Shown here: piece by piece, positions 47,009 through 54,793 of the stretch | Layout of the letters: each line of letters begins with the position of its first letter | Numbering within the stretch: the stretch's first letter is position 1 | Source: Kutzneria viridogrisea | GTDB lineage: Bacteria > Actinomycetota > Actinomycetes > Mycobacteriales > Pseudonocardiaceae | Length of the DNA: 64,000 nt | NCBI GenBank assembly: GCA_014138725.1 | Contig: JACJID010000002.1 | Span: 386,001 to 450,000, forward strand | Direction of reading: 5' to 3' | Translations under genes and position numbers: made by a program | Notes under the pieces: generated by a model | Database searches by the model: none | Told to the model about the DNA's origin: nothing | What the model saw: only the letters and a program-made list of their open reading frames with translations

Positions 47009-48226
47009 TCAGCCGCGCGCGATCGACTCGATGTAGTCGGCGGCCCGGGCCGCTCCGCCCGCGGCCTGGATGTCCTGCTGCATGGTGCGGACCCGCTCAC
47101 CGATGCCCTGGTCGGCGCCGACCGCCAGCACGGCGTCCCGCACGACCTCGCCGGTGACCTCCTCCATCAGCAGCCGCTTGCCCAGTCCGAGCTCGACGAC
47201 CCGCTGCGAGTTCACGCGCTGCTCGCCGTGCTGGGGGACGACCACCAGCGGGGTTCCGCAGTGCAGGGACTCCAGCACGCTGCCCATGCCCGCGGCGGTG
47301 ACGAACACGCTGGCGTGCTGCAACACCTGCGTGTGCGGCACCCAGTTGTGCGCCTCCACGTTGGCGGGCAACGGTTCCAGCTCCTCGGGGCGCACGCCGC
47401 CGCCGAGGGTCATCACCACGTGCCACGGCAGGTCCGCGAAAGCCCTCGCGCAGTCGCGGAAGAACTCGGGGTGCCGGTTGAAGGAGGACGTGCCCAGCGA
47501 GATCAGCACGATCGGCCGACCGTCACCGGGCGGCGACCAGTTGCCGGGCTCCGGCGCACGGTCGTCCACGCACGGGCCGACGAACACGTGGCTGTCGTCG
47601 AAGGTCTCGCCGGCGAACTGGAACTGCTTGGGCAGGAACACCAGACGGGGTTCCTCGCCGGCGAAGAACTCCTCCACCGTCACGTTGGCGGCACCGGCGT
47701 CGGCGAGGAACTTCTCCAGCGCCACGAAGAACTCGACGCCTATACCCTCCTCACCGGCGGGCTCGTCGGGCTCGTCGGCGTCCTCAGTGGACGCCTCGGT
47801 GACGTCGGTGATCAGCGAGAAGTGCTCGTTGGAGGCGAAGCACGGGTAGAGCTGCAACGCGGGCTTGTCCAGCGACTTGACCAGGGTCCGGCCCGCGACC
47901 CACATCGTGGCGTCGAAGGCGATGACGTCCGGGGCGCTGCCGATGGCGGCCGCGGCCGAGGACACGATCTCGGCGTGCGAGGGGATGTCCCGCAGGGCGT
48001 CCCACGCGTCGGCGCTGGTGAACTTCTCACCCGGCTTCATGGCCGGGCTGAAGTCGTAGCGCACGACCTCGGCCCCGGTGGCCGCCGCCTTGGCCGCGAA
48101 CTCGTCACTGGTCAGGAACGTGACCCGGTGACCGCGCCGGACCAGCTCGGTGGCCGTGCCCAGCACCGGGGTGACGTGCCCGAACGCGGGCACGGTCATG
48201 ATCGCTACGTGCAGGCGGTCAGCCAC
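47009..48226 (-). CDS. MGT-family (macrolide) glycosyltransferase, GT1 fold
   Basis: A 405-residue GT-B enzyme. The N-terminus VADRLHVAIMTVPAFGHVTP has the catalytic His in FGH; the donor loop reads FVTAAGMGSVLESLHCGT with PQHGEQ after it. The usual His before the loop is Ala, while the Glu and the terminal Glu-Gln are kept. An acidic insert (TEASTEDADEPDEPAGEE) sits in the middle. The GTG at 48226 is chosen because GGGGAG lies 7 nt upstream and the family starts here, although the frame is open further upstream. Its start overlaps the end of the SDR gene by 8 nt, so the two are translationally coupled and the SDR may make the sugar this enzyme transfers. Confidence 0.92.
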   Translation of the reverse strand: MADRLHVAIMTVPAFGHVTPVLGTATELVRRGHRVTFLTSDEFAAKAAATGAEVVRYDFSPAMKPGEKFTSADAWDALRDIPSHAEIVSSAAAAIGSAPDVIAFDATMWVAGRTLVKSLDKPALQLYPCFASNEHFSLITDVTEASTEDADEPDEPAGEEGIGVEFFVALEKFLADAGAANVTVEEFFAGEEPRLVFLPKQFQFAGETFDDSHVFVGPCVDDRAPEPGNWSPPGDGRPIVLISLGTSSFNRHPEFFRDCARAFADLPWHVVMTLGGGVRPEELEPLPANVEAHNWVPHTQVLQHASVFVTAAGMGSVLESLHCGTPLVVVPQHGEQRVNSQRVVELGLGKRLLMEEVTGEVVRDAVLAVGADQGIGERVRTMQQDIQAAGGAARAADYIESIARG

Positions 48227-49019
48227 TGACCTGCTCCCCTCCCACCGGCGGGGTCGGGCCGTCGATGCGCTTGTCGGCGGCCGGACCCACGTACCGGTCC
48301 AGCAGCGCGTCCAGATAGTCCGGGCCGAAACCGAAGTCATTGGCGTCGGGCACCAGCTCGCGCAGCTTCTCGGTGGACACCACGGTCGCGTCCAGGGGCC
48401 GGTCCACGATCTTCCAGCTCGCCTGCACGCCCAGCCGCTGTTCGATGCCCGACACGATGCGCTCGATCGGCTCCGGCACGCCGGAGGCCACGTTGACCAC
48501 GGTCCGGCGCACCCCGGTCTCCAGCAGGTGCTCGATGATCCGGATCGAGTGGCGCACGTCGACCAGGTCCCGGTGGGAGTTGCGGAACACCGTGACGTCA
48601 CCGGACTTCACCATCGACACCAGGAAGGGCAGCAGCTGGTGCGGGGGCTGCCAGTCACCGACGAGGTGGCTCAGCCGCAGGGTCAGCCAGTCCACCCCGG
48701 AGGCCGCGATGGCCGCCTCGATGGCCAGCTTGTGCCTGCCGTAGATGGACTGCGGGAACACCGGGCCGTCCTCGGTGCCCGGTGAGTCCTCCGCCCCGTA
48801 CATGCCTGCCGAGGCGGTGGAGAAGAACAGCGCGGTGTGCCCGTCCTTCCGGCAGTCGCGCAGGACCTCGTAGACGGCGTTGGCCTCCCGGTCGAACTCG
48901 GAGACCGTGCCGTGCACCGTGCTGGACACACCGACAGCGATGGCGGTCACGTCGGGGAACCGGTCGCCGAACGCCAACGAGAGGTGGCGGGCGAGGAACC
49001 CCTTGCCAATGATCTTCAT
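48219..49019 (-). CDS. Extended SDR-family NDP-hexose epimerase/ketoreductase, probably the C4-ketoreductase
   Basis: A 266-residue NAD(P)-dependent SDR. The dinucleotide loop is short: MKIIGKGFLARHL, only GxGFLA. The catalytic Ser is in FFSTASAGMYG and the Tyr/Lys pair in YGRHK. This outline fits NDP-4-keto-6-deoxyhexose reductases or epimerases of antibiotic clusters, and it is the only candidate in the window for the last reduction of a vancosamine-type pathway (the EvaE role). The ATG at 49019 with GGAGAG just upstream is preferred over an in-frame start 54 nt earlier. It is the first gene of a two-gene operon with a glycosyltransferase. Exact reaction and stereochemistry are inference. 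Confidence 0.8.
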   Translation of the reverse strand: MKIIGKGFLARHLSLAFGDRFPDVTAIAVGVSSTVHGTVSEFDREANAVYEVLRDCRKDGHTALFFSTASAGMYGAEDSPGTEDGPVFPQSIYGRHKLAIEAAIAASGVDWLTLRLSHLVGDWQPPHQLLPFLVSMVKSGDVTVFRNSHRDLVDVRHSIRIIEHLLETGVRRTVVNVASGVPEPIERIVSGIEQRLGVQASWKIVDRPLDATVVSTEKLRELVPDANDFGFGPDYLDALLDRYVGPAADKRIDGPTPPVGGEQVSG

Positions 49020-49118
49020 GCGCTCTCCGCTCCTGGGCACGGCGGCTTCGTCATCGCGTGATGCCACGTGCAATGGTGTCGCGACGTAACGTGCATCTGG
49101 AGTGCTAACACCGAGTGT

Positions 49119-49134
49119 GTAGAGATGTCCCTAC
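49119..49134. promoter_or_regulatory. Weak candidate PAS-LuxR box upstream of the SDR-glycosyltransferase operon
   Basis: GTAGAGATGTCCCTAC matches about 12 of 16 positions of the PimM-type consensus CTVGGGAWWTCCCBAG and is itself a dyad. It lies 100 bp ahead of the SDR start, but no good -10 hexamer is found at the spacing shown by the other boxes, so this is tentative. Confidence 0.3.
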
Positions 49135-49138
49135 ATGC

Positions 49139-50752
49139 TCAGCGGGCGGGCCAGGGGATCTGCGGGGACCGGTAGTAGTCGATCCCGGCCACGTCCATGT
49201 GCGGGCCCTGTGCGGCCAGGCGCGTCTTGAACGAGTCCCAGTCGTGCGTGGACTTCGGGGACCAGCCGATCTCACCGATGGCGGCCAGCCTGGGGAACGC
49301 CAGCTGGTCGATGTCCTTGCGCTCGAACACCAGCTCGGTGAACATCGCGGCGGACACGCCCGAGATCGCGTTGGCGGGCAGACCCGCCAGCTGGGTCTCG
49401 GGGTCCCAGTTGTAGGAGTCCTGGACCTCGACGAAACCGGCCCAGTAGTTGCCGACCGGGTAGGCGGGGTTCTTCTCGTCGTACTTCATGTCCAGGTAGG
49501 CGTGGTCGGCCGGGGACATGACCACCTTGGCGCCCGCCTTCGCGGCCTTGATCACCGCGTCGTCGTTGAGCTCGTTGAACCAGAACTGGCCCATGGTGGC
49601 CTCGGGCTTGGTCAGCACGCTCAGCGTCTCCTGCCAGCCCAGCACCTTCTTGCCGTACTTGGCGACCATCGCGGAGACCTTGTTGACGTACTCGGCGTAC
49701 TGGGTCTTGTCGACCTTGTCCACCTCGTCACCGGCGATGTTGATGTACGGGCCGGGCGTGATCTTGGCCAGCTGGCGGATCACGTCGTCCATCATCTTGT
49801 ACGCGGTGCCGTTGGTCAGGCACAGCACCGAGTTCGGGCTCTCGGTGATGTCCAGCCACAGCGGCGGGGTCTTGCCATCGCAGTTGAGCCCGGCGTAGGA
49901 GGAGCGCGCCGCGTTGGAGTGCGAGGGGCCCTCGATCTCGGGCACCACGGTGATGAACCGCTGCTGGGCGTACTCCACGATCTTGCTGTAGTCGGCCTGG
50001 GTGTAGAAGCCGGTGCGCTCACCGCCGACCCCGCTGCTGCCGCCGATCTCGGTCAGCTTGGGCCAGCCGTCGATCTGGATGCGCCAGCCCTGGCTGTCGG
50101 TCAGGTGCAGGTGCAGGTAGTTGATCTTGTACTGGGCGATCTCGTCGATGTAGCTCTCGACCTCGGGCACGGTGAAGAAGTGCCGCGCCACGTCGAGCAT
50201 CGCGCTGCGGTAGCCGTAGCGGGGGTGGTCCAGGATCGTGCCGCCGGGCACGCCGAAGGGCCCCTGCTGCTTGGTCTTGGCCAGCGCCTTGGCGGGCAGC
50301 AGCTGCTTGAGGGTCTGCACACCGCGGAACAGGCCCGCGGCGGCGTTGGCCTTGATCACCACGCCCTGCTTGCTCGAGCGCAGCTGGTAGGCCTCATCCC
50401 CCAGCTTGCCGTCGACCCCGCCGAGCAGCAGCGAGATCCCGGTCGGCTGGTAGAACTGCGTGGCGGGCACCACGGGCAGCGGGTAACCGGTGGCGGTGCG
50501 CAGCTGGCCCGCCAGGGTCTCGACGATCTGCCTGGCCTGCGGCGAGCGGATGTCGAAGGAGACCGCGGCCATCGGGCTGAGCTGGTAGGGGTTTGCGGCA
50601 TCGGGCTGCACGCTGGCCGGGACCGGGACCACCTGGCCCAGCGCGCCCGCGTCACGCGGGCTCGCCTGCGCCAGTGATGCGGGCACCACCAGGGTCGTGA
50701 GCAGCAGCAGCGCCAGCCACACCACTCGCAGCCTGCGGGAGAACGTTCTCAT
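49139..50752 (-). CDS. Secreted beta-N-acetylhexosaminidase, glycoside hydrolase family 20
   Basis: A 537-residue exported GH20 enzyme that should cleave terminal beta-linked N-acetylhexosamine outside the cell. The signal peptide is clear: an Arg-rich start, the hydrophobic stretch VVWLALLLLTTLVVPASL and a likely cut after AQA near residue 31. A GH20b-type N-domain (about 40-150) precedes the catalytic barrel with LDVARHFF, HLHLTDSQGWRI, VPEIEGPSHS and the catalytic Asp-Glu in AGDEVDK (near 342). The ATG at 50752 is used (GAGGAAG 7 nt upstream; a GTG lies directly before it). It sits among glycosyltransferase genes with a PAS-LuxR box in its promoter region, so it probably belongs to the cluster. 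It might unmask an inactive, glycosylated precursor as OleR does for oleandomycin; simple chitin catabolism is the alternative. Confidence 0.93.
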   Translation of the reverse strand: MRTFSRRLRVVWLALLLLTTLVVPASLAQASPRDAGALGQVVPVPASVQPDAANPYQLSPMAAVSFDIRSPQARQIVETLAGQLRTATGYPLPVVPATQFYQPTGISLLLGGVDGKLGDEAYQLRSSKQGVVIKANAAAGLFRGVQTLKQLLPAKALAKTKQQGPFGVPGGTILDHPRYGYRSAMLDVARHFFTVPEVESYIDEIAQYKINYLHLHLTDSQGWRIQIDGWPKLTEIGGSSGVGGERTGFYTQADYSKIVEYAQQRFITVVPEIEGPSHSNAARSSYAGLNCDGKTPPLWLDITESPNSVLCLTNGTAYKMMDDVIRQLAKITPGPYINIAGDEVDKVDKTQYAEYVNKVSAMVAKYGKKVLGWQETLSVLTKPEATMGQFWFNELNDDAVIKAAKAGAKVVMSPADHAYLDMKYDEKNPAYPVGNYWAGFVEVQDSYNWDPETQLAGLPANAISGVSAAMFTELVFERKDIDQLAFPRLAAIGEIGWSPKSTHDWDSFKTRLAAQGPHMDVAGIDYYRSPQIPWPAR

Positions 50753-50793
50753 CACACGACTTCCTCACCAGCTCGTCGACTCGGCTGCCTGGT

Positions 50794-50799
50794 TTCCTA
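50794..50799 (-). promoter_or_regulatory. Possible -10 element of the hexosaminidase gene
   Basis: TAGGAA on the minus strand lies about 49 bp from the centre of the box at 50841-50856, close to the 47.5 bp seen at two other genes. The hexamer itself is a poor match, so it rests on spacing. Confidence 0.3.
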
Positions 50800-50840
50800 A
50801 CCCATTTGAGCTATGGGCGTCCCCCGGCCCGTCGGCAGGT

Positions 50841-50856
50841 CTGGTGATTTCCCCAG
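50841..50856. promoter_or_regulatory. PAS-LuxR (PimM-type) operator box 1, hexosaminidase side
   Basis: CTGGTGATTTCCCCAG matches 15 of 16 positions of the operator consensus published for PimM (CTVGGGAWWTCCCBAG). It lies in the 286-bp gap between the divergent hexosaminidase and 4-aminotransferase genes, nearer to the former. The gap holds nothing else recognisable apart from box 2 and the promoters. Confidence 0.7.
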
Positions 50857-50907
50857 TCGAGTAGTGGCAGAACTACTCCAGGTGACCCTGTGCCCTCGGC
50901 GCAAAGT

Positions 50908-50923
50908 CTGGTGATTGCCCGAG
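50908..50923. promoter_or_regulatory. PAS-LuxR (PimM-type) operator box 2, aminotransferase side
   Basis: CTGGTGATTGCCCGAG matches 14 of 16 consensus positions. Its centre is 47.5 bp from the upstream edge of the -10-like TAGCAT at 50963-50968 of the aminotransferase gene. Confidence 0.7.
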
Positions 50924-50962
50924 AGTGAGGTCTCACCCGTGATCGTGTGCCGCCCTCACACC

Positions 50963-50968
50963 TAGCAT
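50963..50968 (+). promoter_or_regulatory. Putative -10 element of the sugar 4-aminotransferase gene
   Basis: TAGCAT, with no good -35 partner, as expected for an activator-dependent promoter. Its distance from box 2 equals that at the 2,3-dehydratase promoter. Confidence 0.45.
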
Positions 50969-51038
50969 CGCGCTTCCGGGGGGATTGCCGTTTCCACAAC
51001 GACTTCCGGATCGGGTGCCTACGACTCGAAGGACGGCC

Positions 51039-52274
51039 ATGAAGCGCGGAGTTGACGACCTCGCCCTGTTCGGCGGCCACGCGGAGTTCGACCAGACCCT
51101 GCTGGTCGGCCGCCCCAGCACCGGCGACCGCACAAAACTCTACGAACGCCTCGACCGCGCACTGGACAACGGCCGCCTCACCGGCGGCGGCATGCTCGTC
51201 CGCGAGTTCGAGGACCGCATCGCCCACATGGCCGGAACCCGCCACTGCATCGCGGTCTGCAACGCCACCGCCGCCCTGGAAGTCATCATCCGCGCCCAGA
51301 ACCTGCACGGCGAGATCATCATCCCCTCGATGACCTTCATCGCCACCGCCCACGCCGTGCGCTACATGGGCGCCACCCCCGTCTTCGCCGACATCGACCC
51401 GGTCACCGGCACCATCGACCCCGACCACGTCGAAACCCTCATCACCCCCCACACCACCGCCATCATCGGCGTCCACCTCTGGGGCCAACCCTGCGACGTC
51501 GACCGCCTCGCCGACATCGCCCACCGCCACAACCTCACCCTCGTCTACGACGCCGCCCACGGCATCGGCTGCAGCCACGGCCCCACCCCCATCGGCGGCT
51601 TCGGCCACGCCGAGGTCTTCAGCTTCAACGCCACCAAAGTCGTCAACTCCTTCGAGGGCGGCGCCATCGTCACCAACGACGACGACTTCGCCCTGCGCGT
51701 ACGCCAGGCCCACAACTTCGGCTTCATCGCCCCCGGCCTGATCGGCGGCCTGGGCACCAACGCCAAGATGAGCGAGGCCTCCGGCGCCATGGGCCTGACC
51801 TCCCTGGACGTCTTCGACGAGGTCGTCGCCCACAACAAGGCCGGCTACGACCTCTACCGCGACCTGCTCGCCGGACTCCCCGGCCTGACCGTGCACGCCT
51901 ACGACCCACGCCACCGCAACAACTTCCAGTACGTCGTGGTCAAGGTCGACCAGGACCACGCCGGCCTGCACCGCGACGTCCTGCTCGACGTGCTGCGCGC
52001 GGAGAACGTCTACGCCCTGATGTACTTCTCACCCGCCTGCCACCAACTCGAGCCCTACCGCAGCGAACACCCCGTCACCCTCCCGCACACCGAACGCCTG
52101 GCCGAACAGGTCATCGCCCTGCCCACCGGACCGGCCACCACCTCCTCCGACATCCACCGGGTCTGCGAGATCGTCCGCTTCGCCATCGAACACAGCGCCG
52201 AGATCGCGGCCCAGTGGCAGGACAACCAACCCGAGACCGCCGAGCAGCTGGTCTCCAGCCACGGAGAGGCATGA
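51039..52274 (+). CDS. PLP-dependent sugar 4-aminotransferase (DegT/DnrJ/EryC1/StrS family, DesI/VioA-like)
   Basis: Transfers an amino group onto a 4-keto NDP-sugar, most likely dTDP-4-keto-6-deoxyglucose. It has 411 residues. The N-terminus DDLALFGGHAEFDQTLLVGRP is typical of the DesI/VioA-type C4-aminotransferases and differs from the C3 group. PLP contacts are seen in CNATAALE and YDAAHGIG, and the Schiff-base lysine in FSFNATKVVNSFEGG. The ATG at 51039 has AAGGA 6 nt upstream. Its stop overlaps the next glycosyltransferase start (ATGA), so the aminosugar and its transferase are coupled. Codon use is unlike the neighbours: many CTC, CCC and CAA codons and long C runs, which hints at separate acquisition. 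A DesI-type role is inferred from the N-terminal pattern. Confidence 0.88.
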   Translation: MKRGVDDLALFGGHAEFDQTLLVGRPSTGDRTKLYERLDRALDNGRLTGGGMLVREFEDRIAHMAGTRHCIAVCNATAALEVIIRAQNLHGEIIIPSMTFIATAHAVRYMGATPVFADIDPVTGTIDPDHVETLITPHTTAIIGVHLWGQPCDVDRLADIAHRHNLTLVYDAAHGIGCSHGPTPIGGFGHAEVFSFNATKVVNSFEGGAIVTNDDDFALRVRQAHNFGFIAPGLIGGLGTNAKMSEASGAMGLTSLDVFDEVVAHNKAGYDLYRDLLAGLPGLTVHAYDPRHRNNFQYVVVKVDQDHAGLHRDVLLDVLRAENVYALMYFSPACHQLEPYRSEHPVTLPHTERLAEQVIALPTGPATTSSDIHRVCEIVRFAIEHSAEIAAQWQDNQPETAEQLVSSHGEA

Positions 52275-53521
52275 ACCACAACGACCGCAAGCACTTCGCC
52301 TTCTTCTGCCTTCCGCTGTACGGGCATGTGAAGCCGACGCTGGGCCTGGTCGAGGAACTGGTCTCCCGCGGGCACCGGGTCAGCTACTTCGTGGCGGACC
52401 GGCTGGCCGCGACCGTGGCCGAGACCGGCGCGCGGGTGCTCAGCCACGAGTCGGTGTTCCACCAGTACTCGCTGCCGCTGGGGCTGCTCGACGCGATCGT
52501 GGCCTTCGCCGAGGAGGGCTACGCCCCGCTGCCCGCGGCGATGGAACTGTTCGAGCAGGATCCGCCGGACGTGGTCGCCTACGACGTGCTCACCTCCGAG
52601 ACGGCACTGGCCGTGGCGCGCAGGTACGAGGTGCCCTCGGTGCGGCTCTACGCCGGGTTCGGCGGCAACGAGCACGTGGGGCTGGGCCAACTCGGGCCGC
52701 CCACGGCGGAGCCGGACGTGACGCTGGACCCCGCCGACCCGCGGCTGGTCTCGCTGGGTGAGCAGGTGGACGGGCTGATCGCCGCGGCGGGCGCCGAGCA
52801 GTTCGTGCGCGAGCAGCCCACGGCCGAGGAGGCCAAGGGCGACCTGAACATCGTCTTCGTGCCGCGTGAGTTCCAGCTCGCCGCGGAGACCTTCGACGAT
52901 TCCTACGTGTTCGCGGGCCCGTGCTTCCGCGCCGCCGAGTTCACCGGCGGCTGGCAGCCGCCCGGTGACGGCCGTCCGATCGTGCTGGTCACCATGGGCA
53001 CGACCAGCAACCAGGTGCCGGAGTTCTTCCGCTCCTGCGTCACGGCCTTCGGCGAGCTGCCCTGGCACGTGGTGATGACGATCGGCCGGGACGGGGACCG
53101 GGCCGCGCTGGGCCCGCTGCCGCCCAACGTCGAGGTGCACGAGTGGCTGGACCAGCACGCCGTGCTGGAGCACGCCAGCCTGTTCGTGTGCCAGGGCGGG
53201 GCGGGCAGCACCATGCAGGGCCTGTACTGGGGCGTGCCGATGGTGATCGTGGCCAGCGGGGACGACACCGTGATCACGGCGCACCAGGTGGCGGAACTCG
53301 GGCTGGGCCGCAGCCTGTCGGTGGACACCGTGACCGCCGACTCGCTGTGCGCCGCGGCCAAGGCCGTCATGGCCGATGAGACGGCCCGCGCCAACGCGCG
53401 GGCGATGAGCGCGCACGTCCGGGAGTCCGGGGGCGCGGCGCACACCGCTGATCGGCTGGAAGCCCTGATCAGCGGGGGTGCGGACCAAACACCGGGGAAA
53501 CGCCTAGCAGTGCCGCAGTAG
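52271..53521 (+). CDS. MGT-family glycosyltransferase with altered donor-site residues
   Basis: A 416-residue GT-B enzyme starting MNHNDRKHFAFFCLPLYGHVKP, with the catalytic His in YGH. The donor loop reads FVCQGGAGSTMQGLYWGV: the usual His is Gln and the Glu is Gln. The terminal Glu-Gln that contacts the donor sugar is replaced (VASGDDTV). These changes suggest a donor other than UDP-glucose, perhaps the 4-amino sugar made by the coupled upstream enzyme. The ATG at 52271 overlaps the upstream stop by 4 nt and has GGAGAG just before it. It is the second gene of the aminotransferase-GT pair, followed 85 nt later by a second aminotransferase gene on the same strand. Confidence 0.9.
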   Translation: MNHNDRKHFAFFCLPLYGHVKPTLGLVEELVSRGHRVSYFVADRLAATVAETGARVLSHESVFHQYSLPLGLLDAIVAFAEEGYAPLPAAMELFEQDPPDVVAYDVLTSETALAVARRYEVPSVRLYAGFGGNEHVGLGQLGPPTAEPDVTLDPADPRLVSLGEQVDGLIAAAGAEQFVREQPTAEEAKGDLNIVFVPREFQLAAETFDDSYVFAGPCFRAAEFTGGWQPPGDGRPIVLVTMGTTSNQVPEFFRSCVTAFGELPWHVVMTIGRDGDRAALGPLPPNVEVHEWLDQHAVLEHASLFVCQGGAGSTMQGLYWGVPMVIVASGDDTVITAHQVAELGLGRSLSVDTVTADSLCAAAKAVMADETARANARAMSAHVRESGGAAHTADRLEALISGGADQTPGKRLAVPQ

Positions 53522-53606
53522 GGGTTGCGCCTCACCCGCGCGACGGGATTGCCTTGGCCGGACCGGCGTCGAGACACGTCAGCTACGCAGGAGGTAGAGC
53601 GCACCG

Positions 53607-54716
53607 ATGACGACCCTGGTGTGGGACTACAAGCAGGAATACGAGAACGAGCGGGACGACATCCTCGACGCGGTGGACACCGTCTTCCGCTCCGGCCAGC
53701 TCGTGATGGGCAAGAGCGTGGCCGGGTTCGAGCAGGAGTACGCCGCCTACCACGGGATGAAGCACTGCGTCAGCTGTGACAACGGCACGAACGCCATCGT
53801 GCTGGGCCTGCGCGCCGTCGGCGTGAAGCCCGGCGACGAGGTGATCACCGTGTCCAACACGGCGGCGCCCACGGTCATCGCGATCGACCAGATCGGCGCC
53901 ACGCCGGTCTTCGTCGACATCAACGAGTCCGACTACCTGATGAACGTGGATCAGGTGGAGGCGGCCATCACGCCGAAGACCAAGTGCCTGCTGCCGGTGC
54001 ACCTGTACGGGCAGTGCGTGGACCTGGCCCCGCTCAAGGCGCTGGCGGAGAAGTACAACCTGGAGCTGTTCGAGGACTGCGCGCAGTCCCACGGCGCCAG
54101 GCAGAACGGCGTGCTCGCGGGCACCACCGGCAAGGCGGCGGCGTTCTCGTTCTACCCCACGAAGGTGCTCGGCGCCTACGGTGACGGTGGCGCGATGGTC
54201 ACCAACGACGACGAGGTCGCCGACAACATGCGCAAGCTGCGCTACTACGGCATGGCCAAGCAGTACTACGTCGTGCAGACCCCGGGCCACAACAGCCGTC
54301 TGGACGAGGTGCACGCGGAGATCCTGCGCCGCAAGCTGACCCGCTTCGACGGCTACCTGGCCGCCCGTCGCAAGGTCGCTCAGCGCTACCAGGAGGGCCT
54401 GGGCGACACCGAACTGGGCCTGCCCGCGATCACCGAGGGCAACGACCACGTGTACTACCTCTACGTGGCCCGCCACCCCAAGCGCGACGAGATCATCGAG
54501 CGCCTGAAGAGCTACGACATCCTGCTCAACGTCAGCTACAAGTGGCCGGTGCACACCATGACCGGCTTCGAGCACCTGGGCTACAAGACCGGTGCCCTGC
54601 CGGTCACCGAGAAGCTGGCCGACCAGATCTTCTCGCTGCCCATGTACGCCTCGCTGACCGAGGACACTCAGGACAAGGTGATCAACGCGCTGCGCGAGGT
54701 GCTGCGCACGCTGTAA
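53607..54716 (+). CDS. evaB: PLP-dependent NDP-hexose 3-aminotransferase (EvaB/TylB/EryCI type)
   Basis: Aminates C3 of a dTDP-3-keto-6-deoxyhexose; in the vancosamine route this follows the 2,3-dehydratase. It has 369 residues. The N-terminus [20 protein letters not shown], the pattern [30 protein letters not shown] and the lysine in [15 protein letters not shown] are characteristic of the EvaB/TylB/EryCI group. GGAGG lies 12 nt before the ATG. It is on the same strand as the preceding aminotransferase-GT pair and is followed by a strong hairpin (54729-54768) before the EryCIII-type glycosyltransferase. The gene name is by family resemblance; the substrate depends on the actual sugar. Confidence 0.9.
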   Translation: MTTLVWDYKQEYENERDDILDAVDTVFRSGQLVMGKSVAGFEQEYAAYHGMKHCVSCDNGTNAIVLGLRAVGVKPGDEVITVSNTAAPTVIAIDQIGATPVFVDINESDYLMNVDQVEAAITPKTKCLLPVHLYGQCVDLAPLKALAEKYNLELFEDCAQSHGARQNGVLAGTTGKAAAFSFYPTKVLGAYGDGGAMVTNDDEVADNMRKLRYYGMAKQYYVVQTPGHNSRLDEVHAEILRRKLTRFDGYLAARRKVAQRYQEGLGDTELGLPAITEGNDHVYYLYVARHPKRDEIIERLKSYDILLNVSYKWPVHTMTGFEHLGYKTGALPVTEKLADQIFSLPMYASLTEDTQDKVINALREVLRTL

Positions 54717-54728
54717 CAGCTCCAGCTC

Positions 54729-54768
54729 GCGGCCGGGACTCGGCGGGTGGTCGCCCGGTCCCGGCCGC
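54729..54768 (+). terminator. Stable stem-loop between the 3-aminotransferase and the EryCIII-type glycosyltransferase
   Basis: Arms GCGGCCGGGAC (54729-54739) and GTCCCGGCCGC (54758-54768) pair perfectly over 11 bp, with a further GGCG/CGCC pairing inside. The left arm contains one CGGGACTCG-type repeat copy (54734). It has no T run; it may terminate or reduce transcription into the next gene, which starts only 26 nt later. Confidence 0.55.
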
Positions 54769-54793
54769 TCCGTTGTGTGAGAAGGGATCTGCC

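Noticed and set aside
46719-47157. Small plus-strand reading frames across the repeat arrays at 46719-47157 and 45223-45456
   Set aside because: Their peptides are simple repeats caused by the 21-bp (seven-codon) period; no ribosome binding site or conserved feature is visible.
48227-48601. N-terminal extension of the glycosyltransferase at 47009
   Set aside because: It is the SDR gene read in another frame; composition is rich in Cys, Trp and Ser, and the GTG at 48226 has GGGGAG in front.
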